Position numbers and translations under genes: made by a program | Notes under the pieces: model-generated | The model's input: only the letters and a program-made list of their open reading frames with translations | Database searches by the model: none | What the model was told of the DNA's origin: nothing | Part shown: in pieces, positions 15,812 through 24,485 of the stretch | Position numbering within the stretch: the first letter of the stretch is position 1 | Layout: the number at the start of each line of letters is the position of its first letter | Origin: Oscillospiraceae bacterium | GTDB taxonomy: Bacteria; Bacillota; Clostridia; Oscillospirales; Ruminococcaceae | DNA length: 64,000 nt | NCBI GenBank assembly: GCA_018110825.1 | Contig: JAGBCL010000109.1 | Span: 62,001 to 126,000, forward strand | Direction of reading: 5' to 3'

Positions 15812-17417
15812 AATCATCTTTGCCGTAATAATTGCAGTATTCATCATATTCTGCTTTATTCAGGCACCTGTCTCGGAAGCTGTAGGGTCATTGTGGGCAT
15901 TGCTTCCGCCGATTATTGCTATCGGACTTGCACTTATAACCAAAGAGGTTTATTCTTCGCTTTTTGTAGGAATAATTACCGGCGGTGTGGTTTATGCTGC
16001 AGCTTCCTCAAGCGGCTTCAGCGGCATGTTCACAGCTGTTGTTCAGGATGGTCTTATTGCAAATCTGTCAGACTCTTATAATGTAGGTATCCTTATTTTT
16101 CTTGTTATTCTCGGAATTATTGTTGTTCTTATGAATAAAGCAGGCGGAAGCCGTGCATACGGAGAATGGGCTGCTAAGCATATCAAAAGCCGTGCAGGTG
16201 CAAGCATTGCAACATTCTTCCTTGGAGTGCTTATTTTTGTTGACGACTATTTTAACTGTCTTACAGTAGGTTCTGTAATGCGTCCGATTACTGACAAACA
16301 CAAGGTTTCACGTTCAAAGCTTGCATACCTCATTGATTCCACTGCTGCACCAATATGCATTATTGCACCGATTTCATCCTGGGCTGCTGCGGTAAGCGGT
16401 ACAGTTGACGGCGTAAACGGAATCCGTCTTTTCATCAGCACTATTCCTTACAATCTTTACGCTTTACTTACACTGATTATGGTTATATTTATCGCAGTTG
16501 CAAACATTGATTACGGTCCAATGAAAACACATGAAAGCAATGCACACAACGGCGACTTGTTTACAACACGAAATAAGATTTATGAAGAAAGCGAAGAACC
16601 AATTACTTCTAAAGGAAAGGTTATTGACCTTATCCTTCCGGTTGTAATTCTTATTGCTTCATGCGTTGCAGGAATGATTTACACCGGAGGATTTTTCAGC
16701 GGAACTGACTTTATTACAGCTTTTGCAGACTGTGATGCTGCTTACGGACTTTCACTCGGTTCATTGGGTGCACTGCTTGTCATTATTGCATATTTCATAT
16801 GCCGTCGTGTACTTACATTCAGCGACTGCATGGATTCTATTGCCCTCGGCTTCAAGCAGATGGTTCCTGCAATACTTATTCTTACATTTGCATGGACACT
16901 CAAAACCATGACAAATCTTCTTGATGCAGGCACATTCGTATCGGGAATTGTTGAAAGTGCAACCGCTATTCAGATACTTCTTCCTCTTATTCTGTTCGTT
17001 GTTGCAATCGGTCTTTCTTTTGCAACGGGTACTTCATGGGGTACATTCGGAATTCTTATTCCTATAGTTACAAGTGTTTTCGAAAAGGACCTTCTGAATG
17101 TTTCCTCAACAGGAGATATTCCTGCTATGGTTATAATCTGCATTTCTGCATGTCTTGCAGGTGCAGTATGCGGAGACCATTGTTCACCTATTTCGGATAC
17201 AACCATTATGGCTTCCACCGGTGCACAGTGTGACCATGTAAACCATGTCTCCACACAGCTTCCTTATGCACTTACAGTTGCGGCTGTCAGTGCTGTAGGA
17301 TATCTCATTTCAGGATTTGTTCAAAATGTATTTGCTGTTCTTGGAATTTCGATTGCTCTCATGCTTGCCGTTTTGTTTACAATAAAACTTTTCGGCGGTA
17401 AAAAGCAAGCAGAATAA
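15792..17417 (+). CDS. nhaC: NhaC-family Na+/H+ antiporter
   Basis: 541 residues, about eleven to twelve membrane spans. VFVDDYFN-type segment (LIFVDDYFNCLTVGS) and FATGTSWGTFGI are the conserved intramembrane motifs of the NhaC/ion-transporter superfamily; a late GDHCSPISDTTIMAS matches the second repeat. It probably exchanges sodium or an organic anion for protons. GGGGGAA before the ATG at 15792 lies inside the end of the EamA gene. The pair ends in a strong terminator (17433-17467). NhaC relatives also include malate/lactate exchangers, so the ion is uncertain. Confidence 0.85.
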   Translation: MKKHLSKIIFAVIIAVFIIFCFIQAPVSEAVGSLWALLPPIIAIGLALITKEVYSSLFVGIITGGVVYAAASSSGFSGMFTAVVQDGLIANLSDSYNVGILIFLVILGIIVVLMNKAGGSRAYGEWAAKHIKSRAGASIATFFLGVLIFVDDYFNCLTVGSVMRPITDKHKVSRSKLAYLIDSTAAPICIIAPISSWAAAVSGTVDGVNGIRLFISTIPYNLYALLTLIMVIFIAVANIDYGPMKTHESNAHNGDLFTTRNKIYEESEEPITSKGKVIDLILPVVILIASCVAGMIYTGGFFSGTDFITAFADCDAAYGLSLGSLGALLVIIAYFICRRVLTFSDCMDSIALGFKQMVPAILILTFAWTLKTMTNLLDAGTFVSGIVESATAIQILLPLILFVVAIGLSFATGTSWGTFGILIPIVTSVFEKDLLNVSSTGDIPAMVIICISACLAGAVCGDHCSPISDTTIMASTGAQCDHVNHVSTQLPYALTVAAVSAVGYLISGFVQNVFAVLGISIALMLAVLFTIKLFGGKKQAE

Positions 17418-17432
17418 AATCACTCAATAAAG

Positions 17433-17467
17433 CAAGGTATCGCCTTAACACGATACCTTGTTTTTTT
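17433..17467 (+). terminator. Terminator of the EamA/NhaC operon
   Basis: CAAGGTATCG (17433-17442) and CGATACCTTG (17451-17460), perfect 10-bp stem, then seven T. Confidence 0.93.
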
Positions 17468-17546
17468 GATATAATGTATACTTTATGTCGTCCCTCTTGT
17501 CAGCATTATACAAATATGTTTCGGAAAATTCGCCTAAATTACCGTA

Positions 17547-17575
17547 TTGCCGAAGGTAAATTATTATGTTATACT
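17547..17575 (+). promoter_or_regulatory. Promoter of the six-gene carbohydrate operon
   Basis: TTGCCG (17547-17552), 17 bases, TATACT (17570-17575), 33 bases before the ATG at 17609. Confidence 0.65.
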
Positions 17576-17608
17576 GATAAAAATCCAACGAGAAAGCAGG
17601 GTGTTTTT

Positions 17609-19360
17609 ATGGGAAATTACAGGAATTTTGAACTGGTTGTTTACTTTGTTGCACACGGCGTAAAAAACGTGAACGAATCTGAACTTGGCAAGCAGATTGA
17701 ATTCTTCAAGAAATATATGCGCATTGACAAGGTTTATCTTGAACCTTTCCGTGACGGCTGCTTTGCAAGTGAAGAACAGCTTTGTCTTTGCAGGGATATT
17801 TTTGCAAAGCACGGCATAAAGTCACAGGGCGGTATTACAACAAGTATGCCTGACCCTGAGGGTGCAAAGGCTAAACAGCGTTTGTTCAACGTAATGTGTT
17901 ACAATGATGAGGTCATGATGGACACGCTGAAGCAGGTCTGCGAAATGAATGCACGGGTTTTCGATGGATTTATCATTGACGATTTCTTCTTTACAAACTG
18001 TACTTGTGAAAAGTGCAGAAATGGCAGAGATGCATACAACGCTGAACACGGAATTACAGACGGAAGCTGGCAGGCTTACCGTACTCATCTTATGTATGAG
18101 GCTTCAAAGAAATATGTTATTGGTCCTGCAAAGGCTGTAAATCCTGATTGCAAAATCACAATCAAATATCCGAACTGGATGGAGTCCTATCAGGAAACAG
18201 GCTATGACCCTGCTTCACAGAAGGAAATTTTCGACTACATTTATACTGGCACGGAAACCCGTGACCCGATGAACACTGACCAGCACCTGCCGAGGTATCT
18301 TTCCTATTCGCTTATGAAGTATATGGACAAGATGGCACCCGGAAGAAACGGTGGCGGATGGTTTGACCCATTCGATTGCAGGATGCTTGACTATTATCTT
18401 GAACAGGCTTATCTTACTGCTTTTGCAAAGCCTAAGGAAGTAATGATGTTCTGTTTTCAGGCACTTGCTGACTCGGTAAATGTTCCTGCACTTGGATTTA
18501 TGCTTGACAAGCTTGATGCACTTCTCGACGGACTTGGCGAACCGCTTGGTGTACCTTGCTATATTCCGAATGCTTCACAGGGTGAGGACAATGTTCAGGA
18601 CTTCCTTGGTATGAACGGGTTCCCAGTTCTTTCTACGCCAAACTTTGAAGCTGATGCACCTATTATGCTTATGACCGCTTCTTCCGCATATGACAAGAAT
18701 ATTGTTGATAAGCTTGAGAAGTACGTTACAGGCGGCGGAAAGGCTATCGTAACAAGCGGTTTTATCAAGAAAACTCTCGGAAAGGGTATTGAACGCATAA
18801 CTTCAATCCGTGACAGAAACAGAAAAATGACTGTCAAGGATTACGCAGCTGAAAATTCTTTCTTCTTCAACAGATGGGAAAGAGAAAGCTCAGCAAAGGC
18901 TGTTACTGTTCCCGTTATGGAATTCAGAAACAACGCAACCTGGGGTGCAATCTGCAAGGGTATTTCTGAGGAAGAAGCCTGCACGCTGTTTGCGATTGAC
19001 ACCTACGGCGATGGGCAGATGTACACTCTTGTTGTGCCCGAAACCTTTGCTGATATCAAGCACTACCCTGAAACCGTGCTGAACAGAATGAGAAAGGAAT
19101 TTGCCGTAAACGGTATCCGTATGGAGGGCAAGGGACAGATAAGCATTTTCACTTATGACAATGATACTTTTGTTGTTTATCCTTATGTTGACAACAATAC
19201 TTATGACAGCGACATTACAGTTCATATCAAGGGTGCAAAGGCTATTGCAAGACTTTCCGACGGTAAGGAAATTGCTCCGCTTTACGAGGAAAACGGTGAA
19301 GCTGTTTTCAGACTTCGTGCTGAGGTGGGCAAATTTGTTGGATACAAGATAATCAGATAA
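17609..19360 (+). CDS. Glycosidase-like TIM-barrel protein of unknown family
   Basis: 583 residues, no signal peptide, so cytosolic. I do not recognise a named family. The first ~360 residues read as a TIM barrel: DKVYLEPFRDG, then FDGFIIDDFFFTNCTCEKCR, the Asp-Asp-Phe and Cys-x-Cys-x2-Cys pattern seen in hypothetical glycosyl hydrolase-like proteins. Residues ~370-440 (MLMTASSAYDKNIVDKLEKY, VTGGGKAIVTSG) resemble the GH42 trimerisation/class I amidotransferase-like domain, and the C-terminus looks like a beta-sandwich. The ATG at 17609 follows GCAGGG; upstream in-frame codons precede the promoter. First gene of the operon with a GH113-like enzyme 11 bases later, which supports a sugar-related role. 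Confidence 0.6.
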   Translation: MGNYRNFELVVYFVAHGVKNVNESELGKQIEFFKKYMRIDKVYLEPFRDGCFASEEQLCLCRDIFAKHGIKSQGGITTSMPDPEGAKAKQRLFNVMCYNDEVMMDTLKQVCEMNARVFDGFIIDDFFFTNCTCEKCRNGRDAYNAEHGITDGSWQAYRTHLMYEASKKYVIGPAKAVNPDCKITIKYPNWMESYQETGYDPASQKEIFDYIYTGTETRDPMNTDQHLPRYLSYSLMKYMDKMAPGRNGGGWFDPFDCRMLDYYLEQAYLTAFAKPKEVMMFCFQALADSVNVPALGFMLDKLDALLDGLGEPLGVPCYIPNASQGEDNVQDFLGMNGFPVLSTPNFEADAPIMLMTASSAYDKNIVDKLEKYVTGGGKAIVTSGFIKKTLGKGIERITSIRDRNRKMTVKDYAAENSFFFNRWERESSAKAVTVPVMEFRNNATWGAICKGISEEEACTLFAIDTYGDGQMYTLVVPETFADIKHYPETVLNRMRKEFAVNGIRMEGKGQISIFTYDNDTFVVYPYVDNNTYDSDITVHIKGAKAIARLSDGKEIAPLYEENGEAVFRLRAEVGKFVGYKIIR

Positions 19361-19371
19361 GAGGATTTTTT

Positions 19372-20298
19372 ATGGATTTTATTAAAGGAATAACCTTTGC
19401 ACCTTTTGCACGCAGGGGTGCACTGGCAACTGCTGAGGCCCGCAAAAGCCTTGACAATCTTATTGAACGGACAAATGCTGACTTTATCATACTTGTACCG
19501 AATGGCTTGCAGGAACACCCTCAGGCTGAAATTGTGGATTATAAATCCGAGGCAACTATGGGCGATGAGGAACTTATTGAATTTATCGGATACGCACATT
19601 CAAAAGGGTTACGTGTTGCGCTGAAACCAACGGTAAACTGCAAAAACGGAACATGGCGTGCACACATCAACTTCTTTGATGAGGACGTGCCTTGTGAACC
19701 TAAATGGTGCAACTGGTTTGCAAGCTATACGGAATTTCAGGTGCACTTTGCCAAGATTGCTGAAAAGTGCGGCTGTGAAATGTTTATTGCAGGGTGCGAA
19801 ATGGTACAGGCACAACGCCGTGAGACTGAATGCAGAAAGATGATTTCCGATATCCGTCAGCATTACAGCGGGCTTGTTTCCTACAATACTGACAAGTATC
19901 AGGAACACAATGTGAAGTGGTGGGACGCTGTTGATGTGATTTCCTCCAGCGGCTACTACCCTATCAATGACTGGGAAAATCAGCTTGACCGTATTGAAAA
20001 AGTTGTGAAGCAATTCAACAAACCGTTTTTCTTTGCGGAATGCGGCTGTATGTCGGTAAAGGGTTCAAATCTTGTTCCGAATGACTGGTCAGTGCGTGGC
20101 AAAATTGATTTGCAAGGACAGGCAGACTGGTACAAGGCTATGTTTGAAGCTTGTGAAAAGCGTGACTGGACTGGCGGATTTGCTGTATGGGACTGGCGTT
20201 GGAAACAGTATGAAAATGCTGAAAATGACGGTGGTTATGACGTTTACCTCAAGCCTGCCGAAAAAGTAATAGCTGATTATTATTCATACAAAAAATAA
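19372..20298 (+). CDS. GH113-like cytosolic glycosidase (beta-mannanase-type)
   Basis: 308 residues. KGITFAPFARRG at the N-terminus, VALKPTVNC, WFASYTEFQVHFAKIAE, MFIAGCEM (candidate acid/base Glu), VDVISSSGYYP and FFFAECG (candidate nucleophile Glu) follow the order of the GH113/TIM-barrel glycosidase family, whose known members cut beta-1,4-mannan or mannooligosaccharides. There is no signal peptide, so it would act on imported oligosaccharides. Eleven bases separate it from the upstream gene. Ribosome site AGAGGA is present. Substrate assignment to mannosides is by family only. Confidence 0.7.
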   Translation: MDFIKGITFAPFARRGALATAEARKSLDNLIERTNADFIILVPNGLQEHPQAEIVDYKSEATMGDEELIEFIGYAHSKGLRVALKPTVNCKNGTWRAHINFFDEDVPCEPKWCNWFASYTEFQVHFAKIAEKCGCEMFIAGCEMVQAQRRETECRKMISDIRQHYSGLVSYNTDKYQEHNVKWWDAVDVISSSGYYPINDWENQLDRIEKVVKQFNKPFFFAECGCMSVKGSNLVPNDWSVRGKIDLQGQADWYKAMFEACEKRDWTGGFAVWDWRWKQYENAENDGGYDVYLKPAEKVIADYYSYKK

Positions 20299-20334
20299 AG
20301 CTATGTCAATCATTTATATAAAGGAGAATAATTT

Positions 20335-21327
20335 ATGTTTATTGCTGATGAAAAAAGATATGATAAAATGGTTTACAACCGATGCGGTAAAAGCGGCTTG
20401 AAGCTGCCTGCTGTTTCACTTGGTCTGTGGAAAAATTTCGGGCACGAAAACAGCTTTGCAAACATTGAAAAAATGGTGCATACTGCATTTAATCTGGGAA
20501 TTACTCATTTCGACCTTGCAAACAATTACGGAAACCCTTACAATGGAAGTGCTGAAGAAAACTTCGGCAAGGTTCTGAAGGGAATGATGCATTATCGTGA
20601 TGAAATGTGCATTTCCACAAAGGCAGGCTATGACATGTGGCCCGGTCCTTACGGTGATAAGAACGGTTCACGCAAGTACCTTACAGCTTCCCTCGACCAG
20701 AGTCTGAAACGTATGGGACTTGAATACGTGGATATTTTCTACCATCACGTTTTTGATCCTGACACACCAGCTGAGGAAACTGCACTTGCACTTGACAATG
20801 CTGTAAGACAGGGTAAGGCTCTTTATGTTGGTATTTCAAACTACAACAGTCAGCAGACAGCGGACATTATGAAGATTTTCAAGGAACTTCATACGCCGTT
20901 TGTTGTAAATCAGCCGTCATACGCAATGCTTAACCGCTGGGTTGAGGACGACAAGCTTGATGATTTCTGCATTGAAAACGGAATCGGACTTGCGGTATTT
21001 TCACCTCTTTATCAGGGTTTCCTTACTGACAGATACCTGAACGGTGTTCCTGCTGATTCAAGAGTCGGCAAGGGTGACACCTGGATTGGAAATCAACTTG
21101 ATGAAAATATGGTTGCTAAGCTCAACAAGCTTAATGCACTTGCACAGAAACGTGGTCAGAAGCTTTCACAGATGGCTCTTTCATGGGTTCTGAACAACAA
21201 GGCTGTTGCAACTGTTCTTATCGGTGCAAGCCGACCTGAACAGATTATTGAAAATGCAGCCTGCATTGAAAAGCTTGGATTTACTGATGAGGAAATTGCT
21301 GAAATTGAAAGAATTCTGAGCGAATAA
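20335..21327 (+). CDS. Aldo/keto reductase, YghZ-type
   Basis: 330 residues. HFDLANNYG holds the catalytic Asp and Tyr, ISTKAG the Lys, and IFYHHVFDP the His of the aldo/keto reductase tetrad; IGASRPEQI near the C-terminus binds the NADPH phosphate. The GSAEENFG insert and overall pattern match the YghZ (L-glyceraldehyde-3-phosphate reductase) and Kv-beta-like group. It reduces an aldehyde or sugar carbonyl with NADPH in the cytosol. AAAGGAG lies before the ATG. Third gene of the operon, 36 bases after the GH113-like gene. Confidence 0.85.
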   Translation: MFIADEKRYDKMVYNRCGKSGLKLPAVSLGLWKNFGHENSFANIEKMVHTAFNLGITHFDLANNYGNPYNGSAEENFGKVLKGMMHYRDEMCISTKAGYDMWPGPYGDKNGSRKYLTASLDQSLKRMGLEYVDIFYHHVFDPDTPAEETALALDNAVRQGKALYVGISNYNSQQTADIMKIFKELHTPFVVNQPSYAMLNRWVEDDKLDDFCIENGIGLAVFSPLYQGFLTDRYLNGVPADSRVGKGDTWIGNQLDENMVAKLNKLNALAQKRGQKLSQMALSWVLNNKAVATVLIGASRPEQIIENAACIEKLGFTDEEIAEIERILSE

Positions 21328-21427
21328 ATTAACCTGTTATATTTCAAATTGAATTATAGGTATTTATCCTCCAAATACGGATTAATACTGTAGCAGTGAT
21401 ATTTTATATTGTAAAAGAGGTTTTCCA

Positions 21428-22549
21428 ATGAATATTGATGTAACAAAAATGCCTAAGCTTGGTTTTGGATTGATGCGTCTGCCTGAAAAGGACGGTGCAA
21501 TCGACATTCCACGTGTGAGCGATATGGTTGACCGCTATATGAATGCAGGATTCAATTACTTTGACACGGCTTACGTTTACCATGGCGGCAACTCGGAAAA
21601 AGCTGTCAAGGAAGTGCTTGTGAAACGTTATCCGAGAGAGGCTTTTACTGTTGCCACAAAGCTTCCTGCATGGGCAATAAAGACGCTTGATGACCGTGAC
21701 AGAGTTTTCAACGAACAGCTTGAACGCACGGGACTTGACTTTTTTGACTATTACCTGCTTCACAGCCTTGAGGACGGTGCAAACTATGATGTATACGAAA
21801 AGCTGGACTGCTTCAACTGGTGTTTGAACAAGAAGGCTGAGGGTAAAATCAAGCATTTCGGATTTTCATTCCACGGCTCACCTGAGCTGCTTGAAAAGGT
21901 ATTGGACAAGCATCCCGAAGTTGAGTTTGTTCAGATTCAGCTGAACTATGCTGACTGGAACAATCAAGTTGTACATTCGGGCAGACTTTACGAAATTCTG
22001 CTTGAAAGAAAGATTCCGATGATAATTATGGAGCCTGTCAAGGGCGGCACGCTTGCAAATCTCTCCCCTGACCTTGAAGAAATGTTCAGGGCTGTCCGTC
22101 CTGACAAGTCTGCGGCTTCCTGGGCAATGCGTTTCTGCGGAAGTCTTGACGGTATCGGTACAATTTTGAGCGGTATGTCCAACGAGGAACAGGTAGAAGA
22201 TAATCTTGCTACGTTTGCGGATTTTGAGCCGCTTACCGATAACGATAAGGCAACCATTGACAAGGTACTTGAAAAGATGCTTGCAACTCCGCTTATCGGC
22301 TGCACATCCTGTCGCTACTGCGTTGACGGTTGCCCTCAGAACATACATATTCCCGATATTTTCGGTGCTGTGAACACGGCGAGAAAATTCCCCAAGGATA
22401 ATCGTCCAAAGTTTTTCTACGGAAGTCTTACAGGCTATTCGGGTAAGGCTTCCTCCTGCATTGAATGTGGTCAGTGCGAAGCGGTCTGTCCTCAGCATCT
22501 GCCGATTATTGAGCTACTGAAGGAAGCTGTTGAAAAGCTGGAAAACTAA
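21428..22549 (+). CDS. Aldo/keto reductase fused to a 2[4Fe-4S] ferredoxin domain
   Basis: 373 residues. Residues 1-280 are an aldo/keto reductase barrel (YFDTAYVYHGG with Asp/Tyr, VATKLP with Lys, YYLLHSL with His). The C-terminus carries two ferredoxin motifs, CTSCRYCVDGCP and CIECGQCEAVCP, each C-x2-C-x2-C-x3-CP, so it should hold two 4Fe-4S clusters and pass electrons between NAD(P)H chemistry and ferredoxin-type carriers. Such fusions are common in anaerobes but their substrates are mostly unknown. It lies 100 bases after the first reductase and 14 bases before the FMN gene. Confidence 0.85.
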   Translation: MNIDVTKMPKLGFGLMRLPEKDGAIDIPRVSDMVDRYMNAGFNYFDTAYVYHGGNSEKAVKEVLVKRYPREAFTVATKLPAWAIKTLDDRDRVFNEQLERTGLDFFDYYLLHSLEDGANYDVYEKLDCFNWCLNKKAEGKIKHFGFSFHGSPELLEKVLDKHPEVEFVQIQLNYADWNNQVVHSGRLYEILLERKIPMIIMEPVKGGTLANLSPDLEEMFRAVRPDKSAASWAMRFCGSLDGIGTILSGMSNEEQVEDNLATFADFEPLTDNDKATIDKVLEKMLATPLIGCTSCRYCVDGCPQNIHIPDIFGAVNTARKFPKDNRPKFFYGSLTGYSGKASSCIECGQCEAVCPQHLPIIELLKEAVEKLEN

Positions 22550-22563
22550 CGGGAGGGATAGCT

Positions 22564-23439
22564 ATGAGCGGTGATTCCAACAAGATTACAAGAGATTATT
22601 TTGACTCGATTCTTCTTGAAATGCGGCACATTGACTCCGACCTGCCAAGCACGGATTTTAAGCTTTTCGGGGAGAAATTCTCCACGCCGATTATGACGGC
22701 GGCACTTTCACATCTGCACCATATATGTGACAATGCTATGGTTGAGATTGCAAAGGGTGCAAAAAATGCGGGTGCTGTTCACTGGGTAGGTATGGGTGAA
22801 TATGATGAGATGGAGCAGATTTATGCCGCGGCAAGAACTATACGCATAATCAAGCCTCACGCTGACAATAACGAGGTTTTCAAGCGTATTGAACACGCTG
22901 TTGAACACGGTGCATTTGCGGTTGGAATGGACATCGACCACGCAATTTCCTGGGATGGAAAATATGATGTTGTATGTGACCTGCCTATGCGTCCGAAATC
23001 CCGTGCTGAGATTGAAAGCTTTGTAAAGGCATCGGCTGTCCCCTTTATTGTAAAGGGTGTTCTAAGCGTTTCAGATGCTGTAAAATGCGCTGAAGCGGGA
23101 GTTGCGGGAATTGTTGTTTCCCATCATCACGGAATTATGGACTACGCTGTTCCGCCGCTTCAGATTTTACCTGATATTGTAAAGGCTGTTGGCGGAAAGA
23201 TGAAAATTATGGTTGACTGCGGCTTTGAAAGCGGTATTGACGTATTCAAGGCTCTGGCTCTTGGTGCTGACTGTGTATGCGTTGGACGTAATCTTATGGA
23301 GCCGCTGAAAAATGGTGCTGACGGTGTAACAAAACGCATAATTGAGATGAACAATGAACTTGTCAAGGTTATGGCAAGGACAGGCTTCAAGACACTTGAC
23401 GAAATTGATTCAAGCGTGATATGGAAAAGGACGGTGTAA
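22564..23439 (+). CDS. FMN-dependent dehydrogenase-family protein lacking the carboxylate-binding Arg
   Basis: 291 residues with the alpha-hydroxy-acid oxidase / glutamate synthase FMN barrel: TPIMTAALSHLHH near residue 40, FIVKGVLSVSDA with the flavin-contacting Lys, GIVVSHHHGIMD, and IMVDCGFESG with CVCVGRNLM at the FMN phosphate site. In lactate or glycolate oxidases the active-site run is S-N-H-G-x-R-Q; here the His is kept but the Arg position is Ile. It therefore may bind FMN but probably not use simple 2-hydroxy acids. Fourteen bases after the reductase gene and 3 bases before the next gene: tightly coupled operon member. Confidence 0.75.
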   Translation: MSGDSNKITRDYFDSILLEMRHIDSDLPSTDFKLFGEKFSTPIMTAALSHLHHICDNAMVEIAKGAKNAGAVHWVGMGEYDEMEQIYAAARTIRIIKPHADNNEVFKRIEHAVEHGAFAVGMDIDHAISWDGKYDVVCDLPMRPKSRAEIESFVKASAVPFIVKGVLSVSDAVKCAEAGVAGIVVSHHHGIMDYAVPPLQILPDIVKAVGGKMKIMVDCGFESGIDVFKALALGADCVCVGRNLMEPLKNGADGVTKRIIEMNNELVKVMARTGFKTLDEIDSSVIWKRTV

Positions 23440-23442
23440 CTT

Positions 23443-24264
23443 ATGAGGCTTGGTATTTCTTCCGCACTTTCGCACACTTCCCCTGCTCACTGGGCAAAAC
23501 AGCTTAAAGAGCTGGGCTGCCGCTCGGCTGTATTTCCCGTGAACTGCAACAGCGATAAGGACACGATAAGGGCTTATTCAGAGGCGGCAAAGGAAAATGA
23601 CCTGGTTATTGCTGAGGTAGGAATATGGAACAATATGCTTGATGCTGACCCTGAAAAACGCAAGGCAAACCTTGACTACGCAATCCGTCAGATTATTCTT
23701 GCTGATGAAATAGGTGCAGTTTGTGCGGTAAATATTGCAGGCACGCCGCATGGTCCTCGCTGGGACGGCGGTTATCGTGACAATTTCAGCAAGGAAACCT
23801 TCGATATGACGGTAGAAACGGTGCAGTACGTACTGAAGCAGGCTGACCCGAAACGCACTCATTTCAGCATTGAGTCAATGCCCTGGATGATTCCGTCGGG
23901 ACCTCAAGAATATCTTGAGCTTATTGAGCGTATAAATCACCCTCAGTTTTCCGCACATCTTGATATTGTGAATATGATTACCTCACCGAGAAGATATTTC
24001 TTCAACGATGAGTTTCTTCGTGAATGCTTTGACTTGCTCAAAGGTAAAATTTGCAGTTGTCATCTTAAGGATATCCGACTTAAAGAGGAGTCCACTTTTC
24101 AACTTGAAGAATGTGCTGTTGGAGAAGGTACACTTGATATTGAGCTGCTTGCACAGCTTTGCGATGAGGCAAATCCCGAAATGCCCGTGCTGATTGAGCA
24201 TCTGAATACCGATGAAGAATATCGGAAAAGCTTTTTGTACACAAAAAACAGACTTGGAATATAA
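23443..24264 (+). CDS. Sugar phosphate isomerase/epimerase-like TIM barrel
   Basis: 273 residues of the xylose isomerase-like (AP endonuclease 2) barrel: VNIAGTPHGPRWDGG, FSIESMPWM with a candidate metal-binding Glu, FSAHLDIVNMI with Asp/His ligands, CSCHLKDIRL with His, and PVLIEHL with Glu near the end. These are the usual divalent-metal ligands for keto-aldo isomerases and 3-epimerases of sugars, and of the 3-keto-glycoside lyases. It starts 3 bases after the FMN gene stop and is last in the operon. Which sugar it acts on is unknown. Confidence 0.78.
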   Translation: MRLGISSALSHTSPAHWAKQLKELGCRSAVFPVNCNSDKDTIRAYSEAAKENDLVIAEVGIWNNMLDADPEKRKANLDYAIRQIILADEIGAVCAVNIAGTPHGPRWDGGYRDNFSKETFDMTVETVQYVLKQADPKRTHFSIESMPWMIPSGPQEYLELIERINHPQFSAHLDIVNMITSPRRYFFNDEFLRECFDLLKGKICSCHLKDIRLKEESTFQLEECAVGEGTLDIELLAQLCDEANPEMPVLIEHLNTDEEYRKSFLYTKNRLGI

Positions 24265-24269
24265 ATTTA

Positions 24270-24315
24270 ACCCGTTATGTTCTGCCATACAGCAGAATAT
24301 GACGGGTATTTTGTA
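24270..24315 (+). terminator. Terminator of the six-gene operon
   Basis: A 16-bp stem with two G-U pairs (24270-24285 with 24292-24307) followed by ATTTTGTA, six bases after the last stop. Confidence 0.88.
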
Positions 24316-24384
24316 TATTATTTTAAATATTTCCCGCAAAAAATTGTATAGATTATAAATAAACTTATCACAATTACCAACAAT

Positions 24385-24445
24385 AATATAACAAAAAGAA
24401 TATCATTGTTATATTTTTCTCCTTGAAAGTGTGTTAAAGTATAAT
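24385..24445 (+). promoter_or_regulatory. Inverted repeat and weak promoter before the orphan binding protein
   Basis: AATATAACAA (24385-24394) and TTGTTATATT (24406-24415) are a perfect 10-base inverted repeat with arms centred 21 bases apart. A TATAAT (24440-24445) has no acceptable -35 box at 17 bases, which suggests an activator bound at the repeat. Confidence 0.55.
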
Positions 24446-24485
24446 CACAATGAACGACAAAACATTTTCAAGAAGGAGTGTTTAT

